64,000 nucleotides of DNA from Epiperipatus broadwayi (GCA_028023455.1 JAQFVV010000443.1:246001-310000); one strand, 5' to 3'. Positions 11,475 through 24,490 are shown, counted from the first letter of the stretch. Notes: generated by a model from the sequence alone, not told the origin. Program-made: numbers and translations.

Positions 11475-14400
11475 AATGTTCATTAGCGATACATTATACA
11501 TATATGTATGCTGAATAGCAAGATCAAATGGTCCTGCAAATTCTCTCATAAACCAAAATAAGGCATAAGTATAGATACTTATAATGAGTTTAAATGGTGG
11601 AAAAATTAGTTCATGACTTTAAATTCAAAATATATAAAAATTCAATTTTAAAAAGTTTAAATTGAAAAATGTTTACTTAATGAATAAGCATTTACTATGT
11701 ATATTATTTTAAAAAAGTAATCTGTGGCTAAAATATATTGTATAAAAACATTTCAATAGCTATAAATTTTTTTTTTTTAAATTATTTTTTTTATTGATGG
11801 TCCACCATTTTCATTTTTACATAACCAGATATTTCCTGAATCAACATTTGTTAAAATAAAATATGTAAAAAAAAGTCTAAACAGAATATAAACTAATAAT
11901 TTTTATTAAAAATTAACAATGTACAATTTAAAATTTGTTTTTGGTGTACTCTATGTTTATTATGTTTTTTTATTTTTATAATATATAACTAATAAAACTG
12001 AATTTGTTTTGCAATGCTGTTAAGTTGTTTTTTTAAGCAGCTGCAATTTTATTTTACATAAATGCTGTCACATTTAGATATAAATTAAATAAAGAAATAG
12101 AATGTGCAGTTGATTGTTGTGGTTTTAATAGTATTAATGATTAAATTTTTTTTGCCAATATATTTTTTCATTTTACAATATAAACATTATTTTAAATATG
12201 TTAGAAATTATAAGATTATTAATTGCAAATTGAGCAAATAAATATTTTAAATGAATGTTTCTAACCTTTGAAATATAAAGATGATTATTAGTTGCATAAT
12301 GCACAAAATCATTTTTTCTCAAAATAACATACAATTACAACAACTGCATTTTACATTTATGACAATCATAGTTTTGCTATAAGCAAAATAATATAAGAAT
12401 TTTAATCCATAAAACTGATTAAATGAATATGTTTTAGCTAATTATACACATTTAAAAGTTTAGTATTATTTATTTATACAGTTTCTCATGAAGTACTATG
12501 ATAATACTTCTGTGGTACGGTTTAAATAGTTTTGACCTCTTTAAACCAATATTTATGATCATTTTGCACTGCTCTGTGGACTACTGAGATCTTCAGAATT
12601 TTTAAAACTAATAAATAAGAGCAGTATCAAGTATAAGATGAAAAGATCTCAACAAAACAAGGTTTCTAGTTGGTTGATTTTTTTGAATATCAATAAGAAT
12701 CTGCCATTCTCTTCTTTTGAACAATAAGAAAATAATTACTTAATTTCAGTGTATTTAATTATTTTAAAATATTTTCAGTATTATTATTAAAAATAAAATA
12801 CATTTATGTTTCCATTTACATTATTGTGAAATATATTTCACTTTTAAAAATACAAGTTAAAAAATTTAAAGTAACATGTTAGAAGCAGCAATAATTATGG
12901 TTGTACTACTATCAAACAGCAGCGATTATTAATTTTTGTGATCATTTTGTAAGTGCAATTTTTAAGTTCAGATAAGTATCTCAGTTTTGTTATGACTATA
13001 ATAATTCATTTAGGTTTAAAAATTGGAATTGATTCAACAAATATTTTGTTAATTTTTTTTTTACAATAGTGTTATGACAAAGAACTTTTAAACATAAGAT
13101 CAATATTCCCATTATGAATTTCACATATTTATATTTGTAAAGTTCAAATATGATTTTATGGATTTTTTTCATTGATAAATTTAAATTTGTAACAAATTGA
13201 AGCCAATTTATTGATTTATAATTTTAAATAAAGGTTTTAAACATGAATTTGTTGAACAATTAACTCAAATATTACCAGGTATGAGTGGGAAAAAATATGA
13301 AAGGGTTAATACACTTTGCTGTATCATATGAAAATAAGTTTTAGATTTCTTTCCTATACTGAAACTGGAATGTGGCTTTTCTAATTATTAACAATGAAAA
13401 TCTTTATTTTGGTTATGTCATAAATGAAAGCATGGGATGAAAATTAGATAATGTACTGTACATTAATCGTATTTTAATTCTATAATAAAAACACTATATG
13501 CTGTATAATGAATATATTTTGTGGTACTGTACACTTTTAGTGTGAATGTCATTATTTTCAAATGATGTAGTTTTAATGAAGTCACTATCCTATAATAGTC
13601 ATCAATTTTATAATATGGTCACCATTTTTAAATGTCAGTTTTTAAAAAAAAGTTTTCAATTTTTTGTTATAACAATCATAATGGTGAATCAATTGTAAAT
13701 CAAAATAATGTGTACAAATTAATGATAACTGCTATGGTGATATTTCATATTAAAGGTTTATAATATGTATCAGATAATTTTAACTTTTAATCATATATTT
13801 ATTATCAGATGAACATTTTGAATAAAGGTTTAATTCTTATGCATGGCTTATTCCTTAGGCTAATTAATCAATCATTTTGCTACATGCTTTGCTCATTTGA
13901 GTTGCATGTCTTAGAATCTCCTTCTGGTACAGTGATACAAGTCAATCTCCTTGAGTTTAGGATAACTATTTAATTGCCTGCAGACGTTTTGTCTTAATAG
14001 TGGAATATATCAATCTCTTTGGGGTTTGGTATACAAAACTGTAACATATTTATCATTTGTTTAATTATTTGTATAAATTGTAAATATTTATTGTGTTAAT
14101 AAAGGTTTTTTATTATAAAAAAATAATTAAAAATTAATGATTCACAAACTATACCACCTTCCACTCAGCCACAATAGAGCAATATCTCAGGCAAATTCAT
14201 TCAAGTTCTTATTTCTATGCATTAGATAATTTTAACTAAGAAGAAATATAAAGTTAGACTTAATAAATATATTTATTACAAAATCAGAACCAAAAAGTTA
14301 AACTTAATGATTTACAAAAAAATAAAGCTCTCTGGTCTTTCATAATTTTGTTGACTTTCTATGTGATTTAACAAGCTACAAAGAGATTAAATTAAATCAA

Positions 14401-14700
14401 TAGTATTTACCTTAAAATTTCTTAAAAGTATTAAAATGCGAGAGGAAAATAAATATGTGAATCAAAAATACCATGTATAAAATAGTATGGATGTGTTGTC
14501 AATCACTAATGTACTCAGATTGTGTCATGTAAGCACTAAATTTGCTTATGTTTGTCTGAACATATTTCACTTTACTTTCACTAATACAAGAAATCAACAA
14601 ACATATTTAAGAAGTACATATGGGTATAACTAGCCATCATTTTTTAAAATATGATTTTAACTATCTAAGTAAACTATTTGTATATAAGACATTTTTTATA
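11475..14700. other. Long AT-rich stretch, no gene seen
   Basis: Over 3 kb of extreme A+T content with many short homopolymers. No open frame of note and no Pol III boxes. The only shared sequence I found is the dispersed repeat at about 13600-13750, which matches 2640-2830. Confidence 0.55.
13600..13750. repeat. Dispersed repeat, copy 2 (cf. 2640-2830)
   Basis: Matches 2640-2830 in the same orientation. Just upstream, about 13565-13640, short GTCA-containing units recur at about 25-30 bp spacing (GTCACTATC, GTCATCA, GTCACCA), suggesting a decayed mini-array. Confidence 0.4.
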
Positions 14701-14703
14701 TAT

Positions 14704-15094
14704 TGTAATGATCCAGGTTTTCCACCAGAACGGGGGGAATGCATCTAACAATGGTCAGATGCAGGGTCTTTGGGTAGGATGCTGTGAATGATGCGATGAA
14801 GTAACTAACCAATGATCATATTCACCTCCAATGGGCTAGCTCTTGGTTCACTCATTAAATCTAGATAAATTTAGGTTAGTTCATCCATTTCTCACCTCTT
14901 TTGGATTCCATTACATCTCAGTATTTGAGCTCACGGAGAAAATTGCCTTTGGCTCTCTTCAGGGGTGAATTTATTTAAAGTAACAACTCAGTTTTAATCC
15001 CCTAAGACACATACAATCCCACTATAGTGTTTGGTATAGTGATGCTCTGTATGTGTGTGCTTGTGTATATGCTTAAACAATTAAAATAATGAGT
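14704..15094 (+). repeat. LTR-like direct repeat, copy 1
   Basis: A 391-bp block beginning TGTAATGATCCAGG is repeated at 17360-17735 in the same orientation at about 85% identity, including ACTAACCAATGATCATAT, CTTGGTTCACTCATT, CCCACTATAGTGTT and GTGTATATGCTTAAACAATTAAA. The TG start, length and internal CCAAT-type boxes recall an LTR. The two copies flank 2.3 kb with no gag or pol remnant, and I cannot find a matching CA end or a target duplication, so they may equally be two independent solo insertions. Confidence 0.55.
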
Positions 15095-15137
15095 GGATCT
15101 ATGGATGAGTTTGATAAACCAGAGACCAAATTAATTT

Positions 15138-16160
15138 ATAAAATAAAATGTATTAACAATTTTTATTATTAACAGATAAAAAAAATGAAAATATTGTTTA
15201 CATAGCAAAAAGTATATTTAGATGTGTCTCACATGCATCTCTACCATGTTGAAAAACAAAATATTCATTAAACCAACCCATTCCCTATGGTAGATATGCA
15301 TGCAGACACTCCCTATACACAAAATTAATAAGTCTAACTAAAATATATAAATAAAATGCAATAAACAAGAAAAAAATGATTCTTTATCAAGAAGAAGGCC
15401 ACAAAATTCAATAACTATTTACAAAGATTCAGTTCACGATACCATTAGTTCCACCATCTGCTTTCTACTGGGAAAATGTTCCCTATAGCTCCTTCCATGT
15501 TGACAGAAAAGAGACATTCATACAAGAGCATTAGTCTTACACACTGAATAATTAAATGAAATAATTGTTAGTTGAACATAAACATATCACTTCTGTCTTG
15601 TCATATAGAAAAGTAAAAAAAAATTCTTGCCTTCAGCCATATTACATGATAAAAATGATGGTGACAAGCAATCATTGAATTGCTATGGAGGGCATCAATC
15701 TAAATTTTATTTATAAAGAAAATAAAAACAAACTTAATTTGGTAAAATACCCCTATATTTCTTTGCTTCTCTTGTAATGAACTCTCCTCATTGCAAAACA
15801 CATTAGAGATTTTAAATGTTGGAATAATAACAGAATTCTACAAACAAAATAATATATATCATGATAACTTTGATCTTGTTTGAAACTCCCGAATTAATGC
15901 TTATAATTTAAATGTCAAAATCTTTATGGATGCAATCTGTTCTGATGACACTTCCACCATTTTCCAAATTTTCCTGTAACACTTGGACAAGGTTGCTTCC
16001 ATTTTTTTTGACATTCAGATTTGGTGTTTTGAGGAATTACATGTGGAGATGAGCTATAGCATCATGCCCTCTGGCAGCTGAGACAGACCCAGGTCTGACA
16101 TGTTTGTTTAGCAAGCACACATAGTTCACTAATTACAGACAAAGAATTTAAATCTTTAGC
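15138..16160 (+). repeat. 1-kb element, copy 1 (inverted copy at 24886-25937)
   Basis: The whole block matches the reverse complement of 24886-25937 at about 80-85% by eye. Shared landmarks on the plus strand here are GATGTGTCTCACATGCATCT, ATGGTAGATATGCAT, TTGATCTTGTTTGA and CACTAATTACAGACAAAGAA. Outside the block similarity stops on both sides, so it is a discrete element of 1.02-1.05 kb. Read on its minus strand (the plus strand of the other copy) a Cys/Ser/Lys-rich run of about 45 codons near the 16160 end is partly kept in both copies, with an internal stop, hinting at an old coding region. No terminal inverted repeat or target duplication found, and the family is not recognised. Confidence 0.72.
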
Positions 16161-16164
16161 TTAT

Positions 16165-17355
16165 GGTTGGTGTTGAACAATTTGCATGAATGAAAATTTT
16201 ATTTCATTGTGTGTACTGGTTATATATAGAACATTCCTTTTTTCTAATTATGCAGTTTTCTGTCTTGGATTGTTGCTATTACATTATCTAACTGCTAAAG
16301 CTTTTTGTTTTCTTTTCCATTTCTGTTGTTGATAACACCCTTGCTAATCTTGCTGATAGTAAGTTTTTTTAGATCTTCAGCACTTTGAAATCCTACTTCA
16401 AATTGATATTATTTTCAAATACATCATCCATTTTATTCCCCATTCGAAAAATACATCAGTTGTTTCGGTTTTTTTTTCATTGCTATAACACTAGATGAGT
16501 TTTTTTTTTTTAGAAGCACAAACTTGAATTTCAGCTTGAGTGTGTTATTTTTGTAGATGCCCATTGTTATGCGACCTATTAGATGTAGATATTATGTAAC
16601 AAGATTATACAATAAATTTATGCAGTAGAATTCTGTTGTCATTTTCCAACACTTGGTTACTAAGGCATTTACTCGATCCAGAGACATCAACAAACTCAGT
16701 CTGTATTCATGATGTCTACAGATCAATAAACAGGTCACAAATGGTATATATATATATATGATTTTTTTAAAAAAATCTTTTTTTTTTTTTTTTGTTAGAA
16801 AGGACATTAACTTTATTTCACTCCTACTTGGGTTTGGCACTTATTACACAAACTCCATGTGTGTGTGCATTTATATGTTTGTTCACCTATTAAAGTAAAT
16901 ATTAGGTATTCAACTCATTATTTTAGGTCATGTTTTTTTTTGTTTAACCTGCTATGGTAAACATATAAGGGTGGGTTTCACATGGATTGTAAGCTACCCT
17001 TACAACTTCCCTACTCTTACAGAATTAAAATTTTATGGCCTAACTAAAATTTTAGCACTTCACTAGTGTGCATGTATGTTTCACGTTGGATCATTCTAGT
17101 TTTTTTTTAACAGTTGGTTATTAAGTTTGTTTACTTCAGCGCTTGCTATTTTCTGAACCATATTTCTACCTCTTTACATTCTTTCATGTTATCCTTTTTC
17201 TCATGGAAAAATGAGATTTACAAATGGTTTCTTTGCTTTTTTTTCATTTTACATTTTGGACCATAACATCAATGTATCTATGCTAGATGACACATAACTT
17301 TGTCTAGTGACCTCTCTCCTGCCCCCTTTTGAGGCTTATTTTACTTTGAGGGTCA
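16165..17355. other. AT-rich spacer, weak Lys-rich minus-strand frame
   Basis: Nothing identified with confidence. On the minus strand, about 16300-16430, a stop-interrupted frame encodes a Lys/Asn-rich run of about 35 residues, which could be a relic of a retroelement ORF1 but has no diagnostic motif. A TA-dinucleotide run and A and T runs lie at 16745-16795. Confidence 0.4.
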
Positions 17356-17359
17356 GCTA

Positions 17360-17735
17360 TGTAATGGTTCAGGTTTTCCATCAGAAGAGAGGGAACACAT
17401 ATAACTATGATCAGATGCAGGGTCTTCATGTAGAATACTGTGACTGACATGATAAAATAACTAACCAATGATCATATCCACCTCCAATGGGCTGGCTCTT
17501 GGTTCACTCATTTAATCTAGATATAATTTAGCTAGTTCATCCATCTCTCACCCCTCTTTCAGATTCCATTATGCCTCAGTCATGCTCAGGGAGAATATTG
17601 CCTTTGGTTATCTTCAAGGGTGAATTTATTTAAAATAACAACTCAGTTTTAATCACTTAAGACACATCCAACCCCACTATAGTGTTAGGTGTATTGTGTG
17701 CTTGTGTATATGCTTAAACAATTAAATTAATGAGT
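17360..17735 (+). repeat. LTR-like direct repeat, copy 2
   Basis: Second copy of 14704-15094. It begins TGTAATGGTTCAGG and ends at the same TTAAATTAATGAGT as copy 1, directly abutting the truncated LINE at 17735. The abrupt switch to LINE sequence marks the 5' truncation point of that LINE insertion or a deletion. Confidence 0.55.
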
Positions 17736-18620
17736 TATTTCAACTAAGTACACTACCCTTCACACTATACATAAACCCTCTACTTGAAAAAATCAAGGAA
17801 AAATTACAAGGAATACAAATACCAAACACAAATATTTACATATCCTGTATAGCCTATATGGATGATGTTATGGTTTTTCTAACTTCAAAGAAACAAGTAC
17901 ATACACTACAAAAAATAAAAGAAGACTATACAACAAATCCATCAAAATAAATAAAAATATAATAATTTTTTTTGTTTTTTTTTTTTTTTAAAAAAACAAA
18001 CCCAAAAACAAAAAAGAAGAAAGAGAGAGTATTTTTTTGTTTCCCATTTTATTTGGGAGAGGGGAGGAGAGGAGAAAAACAAAAGAAGACAATCTTACCA
18101 CAAACAGAAAGAATCACAGACTCATTTGCTAAATCATACCTTTTTTATACTCAAAGGTTGCTCTTTTCAACCAACTGATAATGACAAAAATCAAATACTA
18201 CCTACTAGTGATAAAATTTACCAAAAAATTTATATCAACAGTAAACTCCCTGTGCAATAAACTACTTTGGAATAAAAAGGTGAGACAATTAAACCAACTC
18301 ACAAAACTAAATATGCTTGGACTATATACAATTCCAACTTTTTACACACAAAAAATAATAAACCTGCTGATTACAATGTTTACAAAGTTTCCAAATATTC
18401 AAAAATAATAGATATAATACCCACTGACTGACCACCTCTCAAAGACAATGATATAGACACACTTTTAGACAGCATAAGAAATTAAAGGGACAAAAACCCT
18501 GACTAACCCAATTAAATACACATACTGGCACATACATAGCCTAATAGAGCAGACAACAAGATATCAACAACAAAATGGTCCTTGAAATAAACAATGCATA
18601 GCTCCTAAAAAAATATAAAA
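17735..18620 (+). pseudogene. 5'-truncated LINE reverse transcriptase, L1/Tx1-like
   Basis: Translating the plus strand from about 17738 gives about 65 open codons with the order expected for the palm domain of a non-LTR reverse transcriptase: a Leu-Tyr-Ile-Asn-Pro-Leu-Leu helix, then about 30 residues on an Ala-Tyr-Met-Asp-Asp motif (17855-17870), the catalytic Tyr-x-Asp-Asp box, followed by Val-Met-Val-Phe-Leu. The frame breaks at a stop and then at a low-complexity block (17960-18080). Further frames at 17972-18178 and 18181-18408 carry downstream LINE-like sequence rich in Thr, Asn, Lys and Leu. The fingers domain, endonuclease and ORF1 are missing, so this is a dead, 5'-truncated copy. 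The spacing and helix look like the L1/Tx1 group, but clade assignment needs a tree. Its 3' end is the stem-loop at 18745-18773. Confidence 0.68.
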
Positions 18621-18624
18621 AATG

Positions 18625-18860
18625 GTAACCTGGAACCTAAATTCTTCAACTTCATAGTCAAAGTAAATAATAATTAAATTGTAAAATTATATGTATAAAT
18701 TTATAAAATATGATTGTATTTCTGTAATATTTAAATTTGTAGATCTGACGAAGACTGCTGGGAACAGTCGAAACTATTTTAATAAATATATTTTGCTAAA
18801 AGTGTAAAAGAGTGGAGGTTTGATGTTATATGATAATATAGTTAATATTCAGTGAACAAA
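18625..18860 (+). repeat. LINE 3' tail with CTGACGA...GAAA stem-loop
   Basis: Downstream of the LINE frame lies a stem-loop: CTGACGA (18745-18751), one extra A, GACTG (18753-18757), a 7-nt loop, CAGTC (18765-18769), then GAAA (18770-18773), followed by AATAAA about 10 bases on. The arrangement CTGANGA, stem, GAAA is that of the conserved core and stem II of hammerhead ribozymes. Stems I and III and the cleavage triplet are not evident, and the A between core and stem is non-canonical. Similar stem-loops are known at the ends of several retroelement groups, notably Penelope-like elements. Confidence 0.5.
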
Positions 18861-18864
18861 AAAT

Positions 18865-20030
18865 ATCAGTATCTATACCTAATGTTTCATAAACAAAAAC
18901 AAAATATGTTTATAATGCATATCAATTATAAGAATTGTGAATAATTTTTTATCTTTACACCTACAAAAACAACATATAAAATCAAACAATAATTAAAAAA
19001 CTATAGTTGCCAAAACATTAAAAAAGATAACATGTGTGAATGAATTGTAGAGTTTTCCTGTTTATCTAAATTTAATATTGTCTTAATGGTTTCAGTGGGG
19101 AAATGATTAACCACAGAGTTACTATTAGAAATCAACTTTCATCTAAAAAACAAGGGGGGGGGGTGTAAACTTAATAAAACTATATTATGTTCTGCCTGAT
19201 TTGAACAACATTTTCCTTACTAAATTTTTTTTTCAAGCCTGTCAAATTTTGTTATCATTGACTAAATATTTAATATGGCTGAAATTGCTAACATATTTTG
19301 TATATCACTCAATCATGAATGAGATTAATTAGTAAAACTTCAGCAATTATTATCTTCATTAACAATCATTCATAAACAAATAAGACAATTCTAACTTTTG
19401 TATCAAACTTTTCATTTTGAAACATCTCATCTAAATTATAATTTTCCATTGTATTTGATATTTTCTAATAAAACAATCAATATTGCATATTTTTATATCA
19501 TCTTTGAAATGGACTTTATGGCATAAATGGGATTTGCGTTTTACATAAAAATTAAGCTCAAGTTCACTATAAAATATTATTTGAATTCTATTATTTTTCA
19601 TTTACTTCATATGCAAGCTGAAAAACCACAAATTGGTTTAACAATCTTACCATATTTCAGAACTGTATTGAGCATATTTAAATCAAAAATTTTTATGGTG
19701 TCTTCATCATGATGAAAGTTCATGTCTTAGTTTTTATTCAATAAATTGGGCAAAATAATAGTAATGTGATTATTCATATAATATACAAACATTAACGGCT
19801 GCTCGCTAACATGCATTAGCTAGCATGGTGAATTTATTGGCTTTTTACCTCTGCATTTAAGATCAAGTAACATCATAGTATTTTTTCTCAATTGCCTGTT
19901 AGCTCTTAACTGTAATCAATTGAATTATCTTGAAAACAGAATAAATATATGATTTTTTTTTCCAATAGATATTTACAATGATGACAGACAAAAATAAATC
20001 ATGATCCTTAATCCCAGGAGTATGTAAAGT
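18865..20030. other. AT-rich DNA, nothing recognised
   Basis: No gene or repeat identified. There is a G run at 19152-19160 and a short open frame at 19527-19712 with no recognisable features. The segment separates the truncated LINE from the start of the RTE element. Confidence 0.5.
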
Positions 20031-20039
20031 CACCAGTCA

Positions 20040-22750
20040 AGGCAGTTAGTGGATGAAGGCCAAGGGTACTAAGAATCTCTTGGCTGTTGGACCCAGACTG
20101 TCATTTGATAATGACATTTTATTTAGGTACTTACAACTGCAGATCACTTTCAAGTGAAGGAAGATTGCAAGAATTGGAAGAACTTTCTCATATTAAATGG
20201 GACATTATTGACTTTGCGAAGTTAGAAGAAAAGGAGAAGAGACAAGGCACAAACATTAGAAGTACAAATGGAGTAGGATTCATTAGAAATAAAAAATGGA
20301 AGAACATTGTGGAGATTAATGGTGTATCAGACATTGGCAAGATTAGTTATTCACGTTAAAAACAGATATCAAATGCAAATAATTTATATTTATGTCCACA
20401 AAAATCTTTATTGTTATGATGAAGTAGAGAATTTTTATATGGATGTACCACAGGCTTTTGATCAGGCAAAACATTTTAAATTGTCATGGGAGATTTTAAT
20501 ACTAGAAATGGTAAACAATTGAAAGATGAGTGTTATGGGTAAATTTGGTTATAGTGATAGAAATGAGAGGGGTCATAGATTTTAGGAATTTGCAGAAAGA
20601 GAAAAACTTTATATTATGAATTCTTTTTTTTTTTATATAAAAAAAAAAGGTAAATGGAAATAAACATAGTCACATCCAAATAAAAGTACAGTAGAATTGG
20701 ATATTTTGACCAAAGTTCTAAATAAAGTCAACATAGGAGATGATCATTGATTAGAGAAATGTAAGATACATTTTAATGCAAAACTAGAGAGAAAAATTAA
20801 TATGAACAACAATATTCACAGTTTATATTCCTAATCTTCAAAAACATTCCAATGAATTTAAATTGGGACTTACAAATCATTTTCAAATATTAATAGATTT
20901 TGAAAATAATTCAGATTTGAATGAAATCAATAGGAAAATAACTGAAACACTTTTAAAAACTGCAACAAAGATAGCTGGTAGAAAAAAACAGCAATTGACC
21001 AGTAAAATTTCTACTGAGACAATTTATGAAGAAAAGATGGAATATAAAAATATATAAAAATGATGCATTAAGAAGGATTGTATATCTCAAATTTTGTAAA
21101 TTAGTATGGATATAATAAAGTATAATTGTGAAATAGCAAAAAAAGCTGTAAAAGAGAATAAAAGTCTCAAAGAGTGTAAAACAATATCTTGATAGTGAGA
21201 GAAAACTTATTTTTGCAATAAGAAAAAAAGATGAAACTATTACTAAAAGAAATGAAATTATAAAATGTGTAAAAGACTTCTATCAAGAATTATATTTTCT
21301 ACAACTACTATATCTTCTGAATTACCTAGGATTTTAAATAAAGAAGTGAGACATGCAATTAAATTTATGAAGGGAAAAGCTTCAAGTAATGATGGAATTA
21401 TAATCCATATCTTAAAAGAAGCAAGAGAAGAAATATAAAAAAAATGGCAAAGTTATATACCAAATATCTAAATGATAAAGATGTATCAGATGATTGGAAG
21501 AATGCAGTATTAATATTAATATTTTAAAATGATGATATAGAAGATATTAGAAATTACAGACCTAACGGTCTTTTATCAGTTTACACAAAATTTTTATCAA
21601 AATAATTATAACTCATCTACAGTAAATTTTGGATTTTAACCAAACAAAAGAACAAGCTGGATTTGAAAATAGTTTTAGTACAGTGGATTATATCCAAGTA
21701 TTGAGAAATTATAGAAAGAACCAATGAATATGAGTTGCTATTATGCTTTAAATTTATAAATTATGAAAAGGCATTTGATTCTATAAGCATTTTTTCAGTG
21801 ATTAAAGCATTGGATCATCAAGGTATTACCCCAAAATACTGTCATATTCTGAAAAATATTTATAAAAATACAACAGCAACACTTAGATTACATAATGGTA
21901 TTTAAAAAATTAACATTGAGAAAAATTTATGACAGGTTGACTCAATATCTCCAAAACTTTTTACAGCAGTTTCGCAAGAAGTATTTTGTTAATTAAAATG
22001 GGAAGCTGAGGGAATAAACGTAAATGGAGATTATTTAAGTCATGTATATTTTGCAATCAATGCAAATAATGCTTTAGAGCTTCAAGAAATGTTGCAAGAA
22101 TTATTCAGATGAAAATGAGAAAGTAGGATTAAAGTAATGTTAATGGATTTTTTCAAGAGTGAACTTGATTGGACTGCTTTTGGTAGAAATATCATTTAAT
22201 ATTAAAATGAATCAGTAATAAGTTGAGAGGTTGCCAAACTCTCATATGCACCTACTATTACTTTTCAGACAACCAATCAGATGTTAAGACAGCAGTCTGA
22301 AGCATGATCAAGCCACAACATGAGAGTTTTTGATAAGAAAAGGATGAAATATATCTGTGCTTTTATAGATCTGAGACTTGGACACTTAACAAAAGAGAAA
22401 TATAGAGACTTCAGACCACTCAAAAAAGTATGGAGATATGTATATTAGGAGTAACAAGAAGCTACTGAAAACAAAATACATAGGTGAGAGTACAAACAGG
22501 TGTTACTAACATTATTGAAAAAACTAAGAGACTAAAGTGGAGTCAGGCTGGAGATATTGTTAAGAGATATTGGATCGACAGTTGAAATATTAAACTGGAT
22601 TCCAAGAGATAGTACAAGACCTAGAAAGAGAACATGTAAAATATATGGATGAAATACGAAAGTGTGCTGCAATGATATGAAGACTAGAGATTGGAGAAGA
22701 TGGATTGAAGTTGGATACCTTATCTTGTGGTGATTTGATAATGGTTGAAA
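20040..22750 (+). pseudogene. RTE-type LINE, nearly full length, inactive
   Basis: Plus-strand translation across three frames follows the layout of an RTE-clade non-LTR retrotransposon: an apurinic-type endonuclease, then a reverse transcriptase, then a C-terminal tail. The endonuclease starts near 20110 with Leu-Gly-Thr-Tyr-Asn and an open run to 20359; further on are Met-Gly-Asp-Phe-Asn (about 20485-20500) and Asp-Asp-His (about 20743), matching the conserved GDFN and SDH boxes. The usual catalytic Glu box after Asp-Ile-Ile is altered. The reverse transcriptase spans about 21260-22140, with a Glu-Lys-Ala-Phe-Asp-Ser box at 21762-21780, while the Tyr/Phe-Ala-Asp-Asp box has become Phe-Ala-Ile-Asn (about 22048). 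The tail, about 22190-22745, has the Trp-Ile-Pro-Arg-Asp and Trp-Arg-Arg-Trp positions typical of the end of these proteins. Many stops and frameshifts show it is dead. It ends in an AT-rich microsatellite-like tail (AATAATAATGATAT). Confidence 0.85.
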
Positions 22751-22754
22751 ATAA

Positions 22755-24490
22755 TAATGATATACAACTAATTTTGAATGTAACCTATAAAAATGTTGGT
22801 TTAGTAAATACAAAAATCTCAGTTATTTTAAGTGAGAGCACACTAATTAAAAAGGAACGATTGTGACTATATCCTGATAAATTAGAATTTATATGATTAA
22901 ATTTTGAGTTTTCCAATTTGCTATAATTTAATATGTTAGAAGTTGTTATTGCAAACATATTTACGATAATGACTATTCTTTTGTCACCTTGAATTAAATT
23001 TTTATATGCAGTTGTAAACTTCTTAGTGAAAAGTTGTTTTTTTAATAATTCAGATATTTAAACCCATTCATGGAACAATAAGTTCAAATATGTTATTAAA
23101 ATAATTCACACACAAAATTTTTAAAGAATCATTTAAATAGACATAGCCTTATCTTGTTGTGATAAATTTGTCCACTTAAATATATGTTTGTCATATATAT
23201 ATATGTTCAAAAATATTTAATTCATGATAAAAATAATCTATACCTCAAATTTATTGTACAAAATTCAGTTTGTCAAGCCATAAGGCAAAACATGTATCTT
23301 CAATTATATATTTATATTCCATGTAAAATTTAAAATATTAAAAGCTGCAATTTAAAAAGCACTCTTATCCTTAGAAATATAAATAAACAGGGATTTGGAA
23401 ATAAGATTGAAAAATCAGAGCTGTTTTTGAAAAACAGTATCCAGTTGAATTAGCTTTTTAGTATTGAAAAATGTTTCTTAGTTGACAGTGACAATATAGA
23501 AAGATTATAAAAGGCTTTTCAAAGAAGAAATTTTAAGCAGAATACATATATTGGAGATTAGACTTCAATATATTATGCAGATAGCAAAAGTCGATCAAGC
23601 AAAAAGAATAACAGCAATTGTTAGTCAACAGCTTGAAATAGTAAAGTTCAACTGCATAATAAAAAAAAAATATTATTTATGCTTATAGCTTTTTTAAAAT
23701 GACTAGCAAGGGACTACCAGATAAGCATAGGAAAATCATCTTCCAGTCTAGGAAAAATGAATAACTTGTCAAAACTTTAAACTATTGCATGCTTTTTCAA
23801 AATATATGTATTAAATGTGATAATTAAGCTGTTTTGATGTCCTTTAAATACTAACTAATTAAAACTAAAGAATACCAAGAAATTAATGAAATTGACCTGC
23901 TATAATACCAATGAGTAATTCACATATGGATTTAGGAGAGAATTGTACTAAAGTAGGGATGCTGGACTTTTTAATTCATGTTTCAATATACAGTATATAT
24001 AAAATGGTTAATAATAATCACATTTTGTTCAGATCATCTCAGTAAATGACATTATTAAGAAATTTAATTATTTCAATTTGTAAATGCCTAGATTAGGAAT
24101 TTAGACAACTTGTATATTTGAAAGGAATTTCTTTTATAAATATAATTTGTTTTTTCCCTCACTCTCTTTATTTTGAGATTTTGGAGAAAATATTCTTACT
24201 TTTTGCAACAATAGATCAAAATTTTAAATATGAAGATGAAATTTAATAATGTCTTTGCATTAATATTTTTTTTCTTTTATACATTAATATTTAAATCGTA
24301 AGATGGATGCAGTTTAAAATAATAATCACTTATTATCAAGTCATATACTGATGAATAATAATGAAGTAAAGTAAGTGTTTAACTAAAAAATAAATATATC
24401 TCTGACAAACATGAGTAGTCAAATCACTTAATATAAATAAATATAACCATGGTAAAATTATATTCCATTTTTTTGCATTAATAAATATAT
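22755..24490. other. AT-rich DNA, no gene seen
   Basis: No recognised feature. A (TA)-rich run lies near 23195-23205. The minus-strand frame at 22532-22813 runs over the LINE tail and is not independent. Confidence 0.5.

Noticed and set aside
22532-22813. 93-codon minus-strand frame
   Set aside because: It is antisense to the C-terminal part of the RTE element and has no motif of its own.
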